A stretch of DNA of 19,905 bases, from the NCBI GenBank assembly GCA_016789785.1, contig JAEUQE010000176.1, positions 1-19,905 on the forward strand, written 5' to 3'. Numbering within the stretch: the stretch's first letter is position 1; every line of letters begins with the position of its first letter. The stretch is from Bryobacterales bacterium. GTDB taxonomy: Bacteria; Acidobacteriota; Terriglobia; Bryobacterales; Bryobacteraceae. Below the pieces are notes generated by a model. That model was given only the letters and a program-made list of their open reading frames with translations. It ran no database searches and was not told the DNA's origin. Shown in pieces: positions 1 through 7,506 of this stretch. Position numbers and translations under genes: made by a program.

Positions 1-865
1 AGTCGAAGGCGGGTCCCAGAAACTGCCCCCGCCCGGCATGCGAGCGGTGATGTCTGATTCGGTGCTGCGTGTGTTCGGCATGCGCCTCACCAGCGGCCGG
101 GATTTTTCGGCTGCGGAATCGAGAGCGGACGCTCCGGTGGTGCTGATCAATCAACCGATGGCTGAGGCGCTGTGGCCGCAGTCGAGTGCACTGGGCCGGC
201 GCATTCGGATCTGGTCGAAAGGGAAGCCGGGACGTTGGCAGGAGGTGATTGGCGTGGTGGCGGAGAAGGCCATCGCGGGAGAAAGCAGCGTGAGCCACTC
301 CACCTTCCATCCCGTCGGATCAGCCACCAACGGGTGGCTTCAAGCGCGCACAAGAGGCGAACGTGGAAAGGCGGCCCTCGCCGTGCGGCGCGTCATTCGC
401 GAACTCGATCCGCGGATCGCGGCGAACGTGACGTCGCTGCGGGTGATCGTGGACTTCATGCGCTGGGGTCCGCGGCTGGTGGCGATTGGCTCATTCATCG
501 TCGCCATCTCGTCCCTGTTGATGGCGGCGATCGGGCTCTATGGCGTGACGGCGTACATCGCGGCTCGGCGCACCAAGGAGATCGGGATTCGCATGGCGCT
601 GGGCGCGCATCCGGGCCACATTCTCCGTATCATGACGCGGCGCGGCGGGCGACTCGTGGCGACCGGCCTGGTAGTGGGTTCCATGCTGGCGTTCGCGGCC
701 GAGCGAGTCCTGGCAGCGGGTATGCAACTGATTCCGGTCAGTCCTCCCACGACGTATTTGCTGGTGGGAGCGTTTCTCGGGGCGGTGGCAATGCTGGCGA
801 TCCTGGTGCCATCATTCCGTGCGGCGCGCATCGATCCCGTGGCTGCTTTGCGTCACGACGGATAA
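1..865 (+). CDS. ABC transporter permease, FtsX/MacB type, 3' part only
   Basis: C-terminal part of a membrane permease of the MacB/FtsX superfamily. The frame is open from base 2 without a stop, so the gene begins outside the window; the ATG at 38 is only the first internal Met. Counting from that Met, residues 1-135 are the end of an extracytoplasmic MacB-type periplasmic core domain. Three hydrophobic segments follow at about 147-175, 205-225 and 240-260. The FtsX signature 'RTKEIGIRMALGA' (178-190) follows the first segment, and the protein ends in the typical 'RAARIDPVAALR' (261-272). Acidobacteria carry many such permeases as stand-alone duplicated genes ('ADOP' type) without an adjacent ATPase, and none is seen here, but the upstream side is missing. 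The substrate cannot be told. The gene converges on the sulfatase with a 35-base gap. Confidence 0.92.
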   Translation, partial: VEGGSQKLPPPGMRAVMSDSVLRVFGMRLTSGRDFSAAESRADAPVVLINQPMAEALWPQSSALGRRIRIWSKGKPGRWQEVIGVVAEKAIAGESSVSHSTFHPVGSATNGWLQARTRGERGKAALAVRRVIRELDPRIAANVTSLRVIVDFMRWGPRLVAIGSFIVAISSLLMAAIGLYGVTAYIAARRTKEIGIRMALGAHPGHILRIMTRRGGRLVATGLVVGSMLAFAAERVLAAGMQLIPVSPPTTYLLVGAFLGAVAMLAILVPSFRAARIDPVAALRHDG

Positions 866-900
866 CACATCGCGAAGTCGAGATGAGCAACGCGACGGTG

Positions 901-2298
901 CTATTCACCGCCGCCGCGCATACGAACCGAATCCGGCTCATTCACCTGCGGCAGCCACTTCGCCAGATCGCGCTTCATCACGGCGTAGCGCGAATCGCCG
1001 GCAAGGTTGTGCCATTCCAGATCGTCGGTCTGGTGATCGTACAACTCCTCCGTGTTGTCGCTGTAGCGGATGTAGCGGAAGCGCTCACTGCGCACGGAAT
1101 GGTTATTGCGGCCGAACGTGGTGAGGGATGGCGGATCCCATCCCGCCGCCGGATCCTTCAACAACGGCATCAGGCTGTGGCCCTCTAATCCAGGCATCTT
1201 TGGCAGGCCGTGCAGATCCACCAGCGTCGGATAGATGTCGATGAGATTGACCGGACGCGTGCAGCGGCCGCCTGGCTTGGTAACACCCGGCGCCGACATC
1301 ATCATCACGTTGTGGGTCGCCTCTTCCCACAGCGCGAACTTGCGCCAGTGCAACTTCTCGCCGAGGTGCCAGCCATGATCGCTCCACAGCACCACGTTCG
1401 TGTTCTCGCGATACGCACTCTTGTCCAGGGCATTCAACACTCGCCCGAGTTGCGCATCGGCGAACGCGATCGACGCCAGGTAAGCCTGCACCGCCTTCCG
1501 GTATTGACCATGCTTCAACACCTTCGCGTGATCCCCATCGGGCTTCGCCATGCGCTTGCCGAGCGGCGGCACATCGTCCAGATCGTCGTCCTTCACGCTC
1601 GGCATCACGATCCTGTCGAGTGGAAACAAATCGAAATACTTCTCCGGGACATACCATGGCAGATGCGGACGGAACAGTCCGCACGCGAGAAAGAATGGCT
1701 TCGCTTGCTTTTGCCCGAGTTGATTCGTCACCCAGTCCACCACCTGGTGGTCGCCCATCTCGCGATCCGCGTTCTTCAGCGGGCTCCAATCAAAGTGGCC
1801 AGTATTCGGAATGCCGTTGGCCGGCAGGTTTTCAGGCCGTGGATCGGCTGGCTTCTGCTTGTCGAGCGCCGGCCAGAACTCATCCCAACTCGCCGCATCG
1901 GGAAACGCATCGTGATAGATCTTGCCCGACCCCATGGCACGATAGCCGCTCGCGCGAAAGTGCTGGGCGAGCGTGATCGCATCCTTCGCTTTCGATCGGC
2001 GGAACGGCTGGCTGTTGTCGTAGACACCCGTGCTTGACGGCCGCAGTCCCGTCATCAACGCGGCTCGCGACGGGTTGCACAGCGGCGCGGCGCAGTAGGC
2101 TTTTGTGAAGAGCACTCCCCGCGAGGCGAGGCGGTCGAAGTTCGGTGTCTTCGTATCGGGATGACCGCCAAGACAGCCGATCCAGTCGTTTAAATCATCG
2201 ACGGCGATAAACAGCACGTTGCGCTTGTCGTTGCGCTGGCCGCGCAGGATTGCGGGGAAGCCCGCCGCCGCGCCGATTGCCTGTCTGCGTGTAAGCAT
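901..2298 (-). CDS. Secreted sulfatase, iduronate-2-sulfatase-like
   Basis: Type I (formylglycine) sulfatase of 465 residues, expected to hydrolyse sulfate esters, probably on glycans. It begins with a twin-arginine-like leader ('MLTRRQAIGAAAG'), which suggests Tat export. The family landmarks are in order: metal-binding Asp34-Asp35; the modification motif C74-N-P-S-R78, whose Cys becomes formylglycine; 'GSGKIYH' with Lys126 and His129; 'GLFRPHLPWYVPEKY' (207-221), typical of iduronate-2-sulfatase-like enzymes; and the metal site 'SDHGWHLGEK' (306-315). Length fits the family. The ATG has a good ribosome site (AGGAGA, about 7 bases upstream). It lies 26 bases downstream of the PhyH gene, so the two are probably co-transcribed. 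The formylglycine-generating enzyme is not in this window. The natural substrate is not deducible. Confidence 0.93.
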   Translation of the reverse strand: MLTRRQAIGAAAGFPAILRGQRNDKRNVLFIAVDDLNDWIGCLGGHPDTKTPNFDRLASRGVLFTKAYCAAPLCNPSRAALMTGLRPSSTGVYDNSQPFRRSKAKDAITLAQHFRASGYRAMGSGKIYHDAFPDAASWDEFWPALDKQKPADPRPENLPANGIPNTGHFDWSPLKNADREMGDHQVVDWVTNQLGQKQAKPFFLACGLFRPHLPWYVPEKYFDLFPLDRIVMPSVKDDDLDDVPPLGKRMAKPDGDHAKVLKHGQYRKAVQAYLASIAFADAQLGRVLNALDKSAYRENTNVVLWSDHGWHLGEKLHWRKFALWEEATHNVMMMSAPGVTKPGGRCTRPVNLIDIYPTLVDLHGLPKMPGLEGHSLMPLLKDPAAGWDPPSLTTFGRNNHSVRSERFRYIRYSDNTEELYDHQTDDLEWHNLAGDSRYAVMKRDLAKWLPQVNEPDSVRMRGGGE

Positions 2299-2310
2299 TC
2301 CATCTCTCCT

Positions 2311-2342
2311 ATTTCACGAAACCACTATTTCATGAAACCACT
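2311..2342. repeat. Tandem 16-bp duplication at the PhyH stop codon
   Basis: Two adjacent 16-base copies, ATTTCACGAAACCACT (2311-2326) and ATTTCATGAAACCACT (2327-2342), differ at one base. The minus-strand reading shows that the duplication covers the last five codons and stop of the dioxygenase. A second 'SGF(V)K-stop' therefore sits just after the real end, directly before the ribosome site of the sulfatase. It looks like a recent slippage duplication in the junction of a two-gene operon. Confidence 0.85.
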
Positions 2343-3098
2343 GCGGCCCGGGTCCGCCATTGTCAAGCGCGCGTTCATCTCATCATCAATCGCGAGGAGT
2401 TCGCGCAACGCCGGGCTCAGTCCTTGCTTGGTCTCTTCGCGCAGCAGATCCCGTTGAAACTGCTGCTGCGGCTTGTCCCATCGCGTGTAGAACGCGTGCA
2501 GACAACGCCGCGGCCCACCGGAACGATTCGCGGTTCCTCCGTGCCAGGCATGCGTGTTGATGACGGCCACGCTGCCCGCGGGCGCGGTGACGAGGATCTC
2601 TTCGGGATGCGGCGCCATCGCGTCGGCAAGCACCTGTTGTGGAATCTGCCTCGACTTGTGCGTGCCCGGCACCAGCCGCGTTGCTCCGTTTTCGGTGGTG
2701 AATGGATCGAGCATCCAAATCACGTTGCAGACCCAGTAGCCTTGATCGTCGGGAATCGCACCGGCGTCGCAATGCAGAGGCTGAATCGTCTCGCTTTGCG
2801 GATTCGGCGCACGCGCATTGAGGCTGCTCAGCTTGAATTTGCCGGGAATCACATGCGACACATACTCCAGAATGCGCGGATGTGAAACGATGCGCCGGAA
2901 CACTTCGCCTTTGTCCACCAGGTTCGCCAACCGCTTGGTGTCCGGCTCCTGTTTGAATTCGTGGCCCGCGCGTTCCCCTTCCTCCGCGTATTGCCGGTCC
3001 AACTCCGCGCGAGCCTCCTCCAGAAAATCGCGATCCATGAATCCATCCAGCAGCACGTAGCCCAGTTCGTCCAACTGCTGCTTGTCCGCTTCGGTCAT
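2325..3098 (-). CDS. Phytanoyl-CoA dioxygenase (PhyH) family protein
   Basis: Fe(II)/2-oxoglutarate-dependent oxygenase of the PhyH family, 257 residues from the chosen ATG at 3098. The family hydroxylates small molecules or lipids in the cytoplasm; the substrate here is unknown. The iron ligands are visible: His109 and Asp111 in 'PLHCDAG' and the distal His186 in 'NTHAWHGG'. They are followed by Arg197/Arg198, the usual place of the 2-oxoglutarate carboxylate anchor. The conserved 'ENGATRLVPGTHK' loop (136-148) is also present. A longer start at 3113 adds only 'MYNLP'. I prefer 3098 because a -10-like TACAAT lies exactly where transcription would begin at that ATG, and neither start has a Shine-Dalgarno. 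The sulfatase follows 26 bases downstream; the pairing suggests joint action on one substrate, but this is inference. Confidence 0.9.
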   Translation of the reverse strand: MTEADKQQLDELGYVLLDGFMDRDFLEEARAELDRQYAEEGERAGHEFKQEPDTKRLANLVDKGEVFRRIVSHPRILEYVSHVIPGKFKLSSLNARAPNPQSETIQPLHCDAGAIPDDQGYWVCNVIWMLDPFTTENGATRLVPGTHKSRQIPQQVLADAMAPHPEEILVTAPAGSVAVINTHAWHGGTANRSGGPRRCLHAFYTRWDKPQQQFQRDLLREETKQGLSPALRELLAIDDEMNARLTMADPGRSGFMK

Positions 3099-3104
3099 GG
3101 GAAG
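3099..3104 (+). promoter_or_regulatory. Ribosome binding site for waaF
   Basis: GGGAAG, eight bases before the TTG at 3113. It supports TTG as the real start of the heptosyltransferase, since no ATG or GTG lies in frame near the conserved N-terminus at a suitable distance. The site directly adjoins the 5' end of the oppositely oriented dioxygenase gene. Confidence 0.55.
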
Positions 3105-3110
3105 ATTGTA
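3105..3110 (-). promoter_or_regulatory. Possible -10 element for the PhyH gene (leaderless)
   Basis: The minus strand reads TACAAT here (5 of 6 matches to TATAAT). Transcription would start about 6-8 bases further on, at or near the ATG at 3098, giving a leaderless mRNA. A poor -35 candidate, TTGATC, lies 19 bases upstream. This is tentative. Confidence 0.35.
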
Positions 3111-3112
3111 CA

Positions 3113-4162
3113 TTGTTGGAACCAGCCAAGATCAACCGTTTGTTAGTGCGTGCGACGAATTGGGTGGGCGACGCGGTGATGGCTTTGCCGGCTCTTCGCG
3201 TGGTGCGGAACACTTTCCCCAATGCCCGGATTTCCGTGCTCGCTCTCGATTGGGTGGCGGACCTCTATGGGCGTGAGCCGTTCGCTGACGAAGTGATTCC
3301 CTATCCGGCGCCGCGCGGCCTGCGCGATTGGCGGAACAAGCTGCGCCTGGCCTCCGATCTTCGCGCTCGCCACTTCGAGGCGGCGATCCTACTGCAGAAC
3401 GCGTTCGAAGCGGCTCTCATCGCATGGCTGGCGCGCATTCCGGTGCGCATCGGCTACAATCGCGATGGCCGTGGTTTGCTGCTTACACAAGCGATCCCGG
3501 TTCCGATCAAGGGCGAGATCCCGAGACACGAGAGCTACTACTATCTCGAGTTGCTGCGCCGTGCCGGTATCGGCGAACCGCTTCCCTCCGAAGCGCTGAT
3601 CCGTCTGGACGGTGCAAGCGCCGCACGCGCCGCTGGACGGGAGCGCTTCGCTAGTATCGGCTTCCCTCGCGACGTCATCGGCGTGAGCCCCGGCGCGGCT
3701 TATGGCAACGCGAAGCGCTGGCTGCCCGAGCGTTTCGCCGAATCGTCGATTGCCCTTGCGCGAAAACTACATGGACACGTGGCGATTTTCGGAGCGAAGA
3801 ACGAACGTGAACTCTGCGAGGTGGTCGCGCAGCATGTGCAGTCGGCAGGCATCCGCTGCGAAAACCTCGCCGGGCGCACATCGCTGGGCGAGTTCATCGA
3901 ATTCGCCGCCGCATGCCGCGTGATGCTCACCAATGATTCTGGCGCGATGCATATCGCATCGGCGCTGGGCATTCCAACGGTTACGGTGTTCGGCGCAACC
4001 GACCATGTCGGCACAGGGCCGACGGGGCCACTCGCGAGAATCGTGCGCGAACCGGTGGAGTGCAGCCCTTGCCTGAAACGTGAATGTCCCATCGACCACC
4101 GCTGCATGACACGGGTGCCCGCGGAACGCGTGGTCGACGTTGCGCTTGAGTTGCTCCGCTGA
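3113..4162 (+). CDS. waaF: Lipopolysaccharide heptosyltransferase II (glycosyltransferase family 9)
   Basis: GT9 enzyme of 349 residues that transfers the second L-glycero-D-manno-heptose from ADP-heptose to the LPS inner core at the cytoplasmic face of the inner membrane. The N-terminus 'LVRATNWVGDAVMALPALR' (11-29), with the catalytic-type Asp20, is diagnostic of heptosyltransferase II. Further landmarks are 'PGAAYGNAKRWLPERFA' (193-209), the ADP-binding 'TNDSGAMHIASALG' (273-286) and the WaaF-type tail 'FGATDHVGTGP' (293-303) with a Cys-rich segment (Cys317, 320, 325, 331). Translation begins at TTG (3113) behind GGGAAG; a TTG at 3116 is an alternative. The gene stands alone in orientation: divergent from PhyH, convergent with the zinc-ribbon gene (9-base gap). 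No other LPS gene is nearby. It indicates a Gram-negative envelope with heptose-containing LPS. Confidence 0.95.
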   Translation: MLEPAKINRLLVRATNWVGDAVMALPALRVVRNTFPNARISVLALDWVADLYGREPFADEVIPYPAPRGLRDWRNKLRLASDLRARHFEAAILLQNAFEAALIAWLARIPVRIGYNRDGRGLLLTQAIPVPIKGEIPRHESYYYLELLRRAGIGEPLPSEALIRLDGASAARAAGRERFASIGFPRDVIGVSPGAAYGNAKRWLPERFAESSIALARKLHGHVAIFGAKNERELCEVVAQHVQSAGIRCENLAGRTSLGEFIEFAAACRVMLTNDSGAMHIASALGIPTVTVFGATDHVGTGPTGPLARIVREPVECSPCLKRECPIDHRCMTRVPAERVVDVALELLR

Positions 4163-4171
4163 CAGGCGCCT

Positions 4172-4564
4172 TTAGCCTTTGGCTTTCTTCGCTGCCTTCT
4201 TCGCCTTGGGCGCAGGTTCCGCGGACTCTGGCGCTGCCGCGTCACTTGCGCCGGCCGCTACCGCTTCAGTGGCGCCTTCCGCGGCTGCGTCGGCCGGTGC
4301 GTCCACTGGTGCGTCCGCAGATGTGCCGGCCGGTGCACCAGCCGCTGCGCCACCTGCCGCGAGCGCCTCGCTGAGAAGCGCCATCTTCTTCAGATCCTTC
4401 TTCGATGGCGGAATCTCACAGCGGCGAAAATCGTGGTCGTTGTAGCACGTCCGGCACCGTACCTTGGCAGGGTCTTCACCCATCAGCGACACGATGGCAT
4501 GGTTCGTAATTCGCTTGCACTTTATGCAATAGTCATCGACATCATCACCAAGTCGATAGGGCAT
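4172..4564 (-). CDS. Uncharacterised zinc-ribbon protein with Ala-rich, Lys-ended tail
   Basis: Small protein of 130 residues with no named function that I recognise. Residues 1-50 are compact and carry two CxxC pairs, Cys13/Cys16 and Cys37/Cys40, a typical zinc ribbon, with His22, His44 and Cys49 nearby. From about 67 to 118 the sequence is low complexity, mostly Ala with Gly, Pro, Asp, Glu and Thr. The last 12 residues, 'PKAKKAAKKAKG', resemble the basic tails of histone H1-like bacterial proteins. Nucleic acid binding is therefore plausible but not shown. The frame is credible as real coding because the N-terminal half is ordered and cysteine-patterned, and a good promoter-like element precedes it. 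It lies 86 bases downstream of the Ser/Thr kinase on the same strand. Similar small ribbon domains seem familiar from acidobacterial and deltaproteobacterial hypothetical proteins, but I cannot verify this here. Confidence 0.8.
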   Translation of the reverse strand: MPYRLGDDVDDYCIKCKRITNHAIVSLMGEDPAKVRCRTCYNDHDFRRCEIPPSKKDLKKMALLSEALAAGGAAAGAPAGTSADAPVDAPADAAAEGATEAVAAGASDAAAPESAEPAPKAKKAAKKAKG

Positions 4565-4586
4565 CGCGTTGAAGTTCCGATCTCGC

Positions 4587-4595
4587 AGTATAACA
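4587..4595 (-). promoter_or_regulatory. Extended -10 promoter for the zinc-ribbon gene
   Basis: The minus strand reads TGTTATACT: a TGn extension joined to TATACT (5 of 6 matches to the -10 consensus). No convincing -35 is present, as expected for an extended -10 promoter. The predicted start would leave a leader of about 16 bases before the ATG at 4564. The small gene could thus be transcribed independently of the kinase upstream. Confidence 0.5.
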
Positions 4596-4650
4596 ACAAA
4601 CCCGCGCCATTGACACGATCCGCATACGAATTCACACCGTGACCGGCGCG

Positions 4651-7479
4651 CTAGTTCGGCCCGAGCTTCTTCTGATAGGCAGCGAGCGTCTCAGCCGATT
4701 GCCGGAGCCGCGATTGCGAGTACGGACTCGGGATGCCGCCTTTCTGCGTCCATTCACGCCACGTCTCGCCGCTCTTCTGCTGAAAGCTCACCGCCTGCCG
4801 CAGGTGTTCTCCTCGTTGCGCCGGCCGCCTCTCCGCGAGCCACGCATAGTAGGCCGCGAGACTCTCATTGCTGTCGGCGAAATCACGCAGCAGCAGAGCA
4901 TCGGTGGGCTGCTCCCACAGCAAGGTAACCGTCACTTCCAGCGCCTTCTCATAATTCGCCAGCGACTCCTTCTCACGGCCGAGCGCCTTGTGCAGATCAC
5001 CCAGCGCCGCGTAGGATTCCTGAAATTCACGCTGAAATCTCCGCCACTCCGGGCTCAGCGCCTTCAGATGATTCTGCCGCTCCACGGCTTTTCCAATCAG
5101 CGTCAGCGCCTCGCCATACTGCTTCATGCTCTGATGCGCATAGCCAATGCCCAGCAGCGCATCGGCCTCATCGCGCACATACTCCGCATTGCTCGGCGAC
5201 TTGCTGAGATTGAGCTGAATGTACTCCATCGCCTTCTCGTATTGACGCAGCGCCTGCAGCGGCTCATTGTCCACCGTAAGAAAACCGATCATGCGCAGGC
5301 TGATATCGACATCACGGCGCGCCCGAGCATCATTCGCATCCCGGTAGAGCTGGCGGATCGCGATGGCAAGCGCGGCACGGTAATGCTCCAGCGCCTCGGC
5401 TTTTCTCCCCAGGTTCAACTGCCTCGGATTTCCCAGCGCATCACCGAGAATGTGGTGCAGTTGGATCTTGAGAGCAGAGTCCTCCCATACTTCCTTACCA
5501 AACAGCCGCTCCCCCGCCGACATTGACCTGGCCGCCAACTCCACCGCGGATGCCGCATCGCCGACATCGAGTCTCACCGCGGCCTGGGAAATCTCCGTGC
5601 GCAGAATCTGCTGCCCGGCTTCCGGCCCCGGCGCCATGGATGCCCACTTGCGTGCCTCATCCAGTTGCGACGTCACATATGGAATCGCACCTCGCGGATT
5701 CGCCGCCGCCATCTCAATCTGCACCATGCCCGCGTATACCGCGGCCAAACATTGATGCCCACGTGCATCGCTGCGCGCTACCAGGGAGTTGCCGAGTGTA
5801 CGCGCCTCCTGATAGCGTTCGCGCGCGAACTTCATCCCGCCCGTGAGCGTCTCAATCTGCGCGACGGCGGTCTGGGCCTCGCACAAGCCAGTGACGATCG
5901 CCAGATCGGATGCATTCCGCGCGTGGATCTGCTGATAGATCCTGAGCGCCTTCCGGTAGCTTGCCAATGCGGGAATGCTCTGCCCCAGATTTGGCGACGA
6001 CGGAGCGCCTTGCAGATTGCCAGTGCGCAGGTACCCTCGGGCGAGTTCCAGTTGCAACTGGGAATCGCCACCGGCCTGCTCGGAGAGGTTGTCCAGATAC
6101 TCAACCACTGTCGACGTCATCCATTGCCGCAACTCCGTGGACTGCGGCAGCGACGCCACGCGACGGTCAAAGTCATTCAGTACGTTGTTGGCAAACTGGC
6201 GAGCCTGTTGAAACCTCCGCTCCGCACGCCGTGCCTGATAGATGGTTGCCGCAACTCCGCCAATCACCGTTACCAGCACCATTGCCGCCGCGAGCAACGG
6301 CAGGCGATTGCGCCGCACGAACTTGCCGGCGCGATATCGCATGGTGCCGCGCCGCGCTTCCACCGGCTGACCCTTCAGATAACGGTCAATGTCGTCCACC
6401 AGCGCAAGCACCGAGGGGTACCGCTTGTCGGGTTCCTTGCGCATCGCGTGCAGAATGATGGCATCGAGATCGCCCGCAAGGTCCTCGGCGAGCTTCTGCT
6501 TCTCCGCTGATTCCGAGGTGCGCAGACGGTGGCTTGGCGGCGCCGGATCCTCCCGGCAAATCACTCGCTCGATCTCGCCCGTGGAGTAGTTCTTGAAGTT
6601 GTGCGCTTGAAGCCCCGTCAGCAGTTCGTACAGTACCGCGCCGAGCGAATAGATATCCGTCGCCGTGGTAATCGGCTGACCCGTCACTTGCTCCGGACTG
6701 CCGTAGTCCGGTGTCAGCATGCGAACCGCGGTCATCGTCACGTTGGTCAATCTCGGTTCGTTGCTCAATACTTTCGCGATCCCGAAATCCAGGAGTTTCG
6801 GAACAGCGCCGGCGTCCACCAAAATGTTGCCCGGCTTCAAATCGCGATGGACCACCAGGTTCTTGTGCGCGAACTGCACGGCGGAGCACACGGACTTGAA
6901 CAACTCCAGGCGTTCGGCGATTGGAAGCCCGCGCTTCTCGCAGTAGGCGACAACAGCCTCGCCGCCTTCGATGAACTCCATCACGTAGTAGGGGACCTGA
7001 TCGCTGGTGATGCCTCCATCCAGGAATCGCGCAATGTTGGGATGCTCGAGTTGGGCGAGAATCTGGCGCTCCTGGCGGAACCGCTCGAGCACAAACTTGC
7101 TGTCGTGGCCCTGATGCACGAGCTTGATCGCGACCTTCTTCTCGAACTGCTCGTCGTCGCGAACGGCCAGATAGACCGCGCCCATGCCACCGGTACCGAT
7201 CAGACTCACCAGCCGGTACGCCCCAAGTCTTGTGCCGATCCGCCGCTCCGATGCGCTGATGGAACGTTCGCCGTCCGCCAGTGCCTGCGCGCCCTGTTCC
7301 ACCATGCTTGAGATCAATGACGAGTTCGACGTGTCGTAGATCAGCAGGCCTTCCACTTCGCGCCGCAAGTCCAGATCGCCACCGCACTGCTCATTCAGGT
7401 AGACGCGGATCTCCTCAGGCGACTTACCTTCAGTCCCAGCAAAGATCTCCTCTACCCTACTCCACCGTTCTGGTGTCAT
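4651..7479 (-). CDS. Membrane Ser/Thr protein kinase (PknB type) with TPR-like C-terminal region
   Basis: Eukaryote-like protein kinase of 942 residues from the ATG at 7479. Numbered from that start, a helical N-terminal region (1-75, beginning 'MTPERW') is followed by the kinase domain (about 88-370): Gly-rich loop 'GTGGMG' 95-100, ATP Lys119, catalytic 'HRDLKPGN' 211-218, metal 'DFG' 231-233 and 'GSPEQ' 260-264. All catalytic residues are present, so it should be active. One membrane segment lies at about 393-414. The remaining ~500 residues, probably extracytoplasmic, are helical with Ala/Tyr/Leu spacing typical of TPR repeats, suggesting a protein-binding sensor. A GTG at 7512 would add 11 residues; I chose the ATG because 'MTPERW' is the common N-terminus of acidobacterial kinases of this type. 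Its substrates are unknown. It is divergent from the esterase, with 27 bases between starts. Confidence 0.93.
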   Translation of the reverse strand: MTPERWSRVEEIFAGTEGKSPEEIRVYLNEQCGGDLDLRREVEGLLIYDTSNSSLISSMVEQGAQALADGERSISASERRIGTRLGAYRLVSLIGTGGMGAVYLAVRDDEQFEKKVAIKLVHQGHDSKFVLERFRQERQILAQLEHPNIARFLDGGITSDQVPYYVMEFIEGGEAVVAYCEKRGLPIAERLELFKSVCSAVQFAHKNLVVHRDLKPGNILVDAGAVPKLLDFGIAKVLSNEPRLTNVTMTAVRMLTPDYGSPEQVTGQPITTATDIYSLGAVLYELLTGLQAHNFKNYSTGEIERVICREDPAPPSHRLRTSESAEKQKLAEDLAGDLDAIILHAMRKEPDKRYPSVLALVDDIDRYLKGQPVEARRGTMRYRAGKFVRRNRLPLLAAAMVLVTVIGGVAATIYQARRAERRFQQARQFANNVLNDFDRRVASLPQSTELRQWMTSTVVEYLDNLSEQAGGDSQLQLELARGYLRTGNLQGAPSSPNLGQSIPALASYRKALRIYQQIHARNASDLAIVTGLCEAQTAVAQIETLTGGMKFARERYQEARTLGNSLVARSDARGHQCLAAVYAGMVQIEMAAANPRGAIPYVTSQLDEARKWASMAPGPEAGQQILRTEISQAAVRLDVGDAASAVELAARSMSAGERLFGKEVWEDSALKIQLHHILGDALGNPRQLNLGRKAEALEHYRAALAIAIRQLYRDANDARARRDVDISLRMIGFLTVDNEPLQALRQYEKAMEYIQLNLSKSPSNAEYVRDEADALLGIGYAHQSMKQYGEALTLIGKAVERQNHLKALSPEWRRFQREFQESYAALGDLHKALGREKESLANYEKALEVTVTLLWEQPTDALLLRDFADSNESLAAYYAWLAERRPAQRGEHLRQAVSFQQKSGETWREWTQKGGIPSPYSQSRLRQSAETLAAYQKKLGPN

Positions 7480-7491
7480 CAACGCGCTGTG

Positions 7492-7497
7492 TACTAT
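7492..7497 (+). promoter_or_regulatory. Possible -10 element for the esterase/SMP-30 gene
   Basis: TACTAT (5 of 6 matches to TATAAT) lies 9 bases before the ATG at 7507, so a transcript would begin at or just before the start codon. No Shine-Dalgarno is visible, which fits a leaderless message. No good -35 is seen; tentative. Confidence 0.3.
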
Positions 7498-7506
7498 CTT
7501 ATCCTC

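Noticed and set aside
4160..4182. Possible terminator between waaF and the zinc-ribbon gene
   Set aside because: Only very short GGC/GCC pairings are present, and the bases belong to the coding end of the zinc-ribbon gene.
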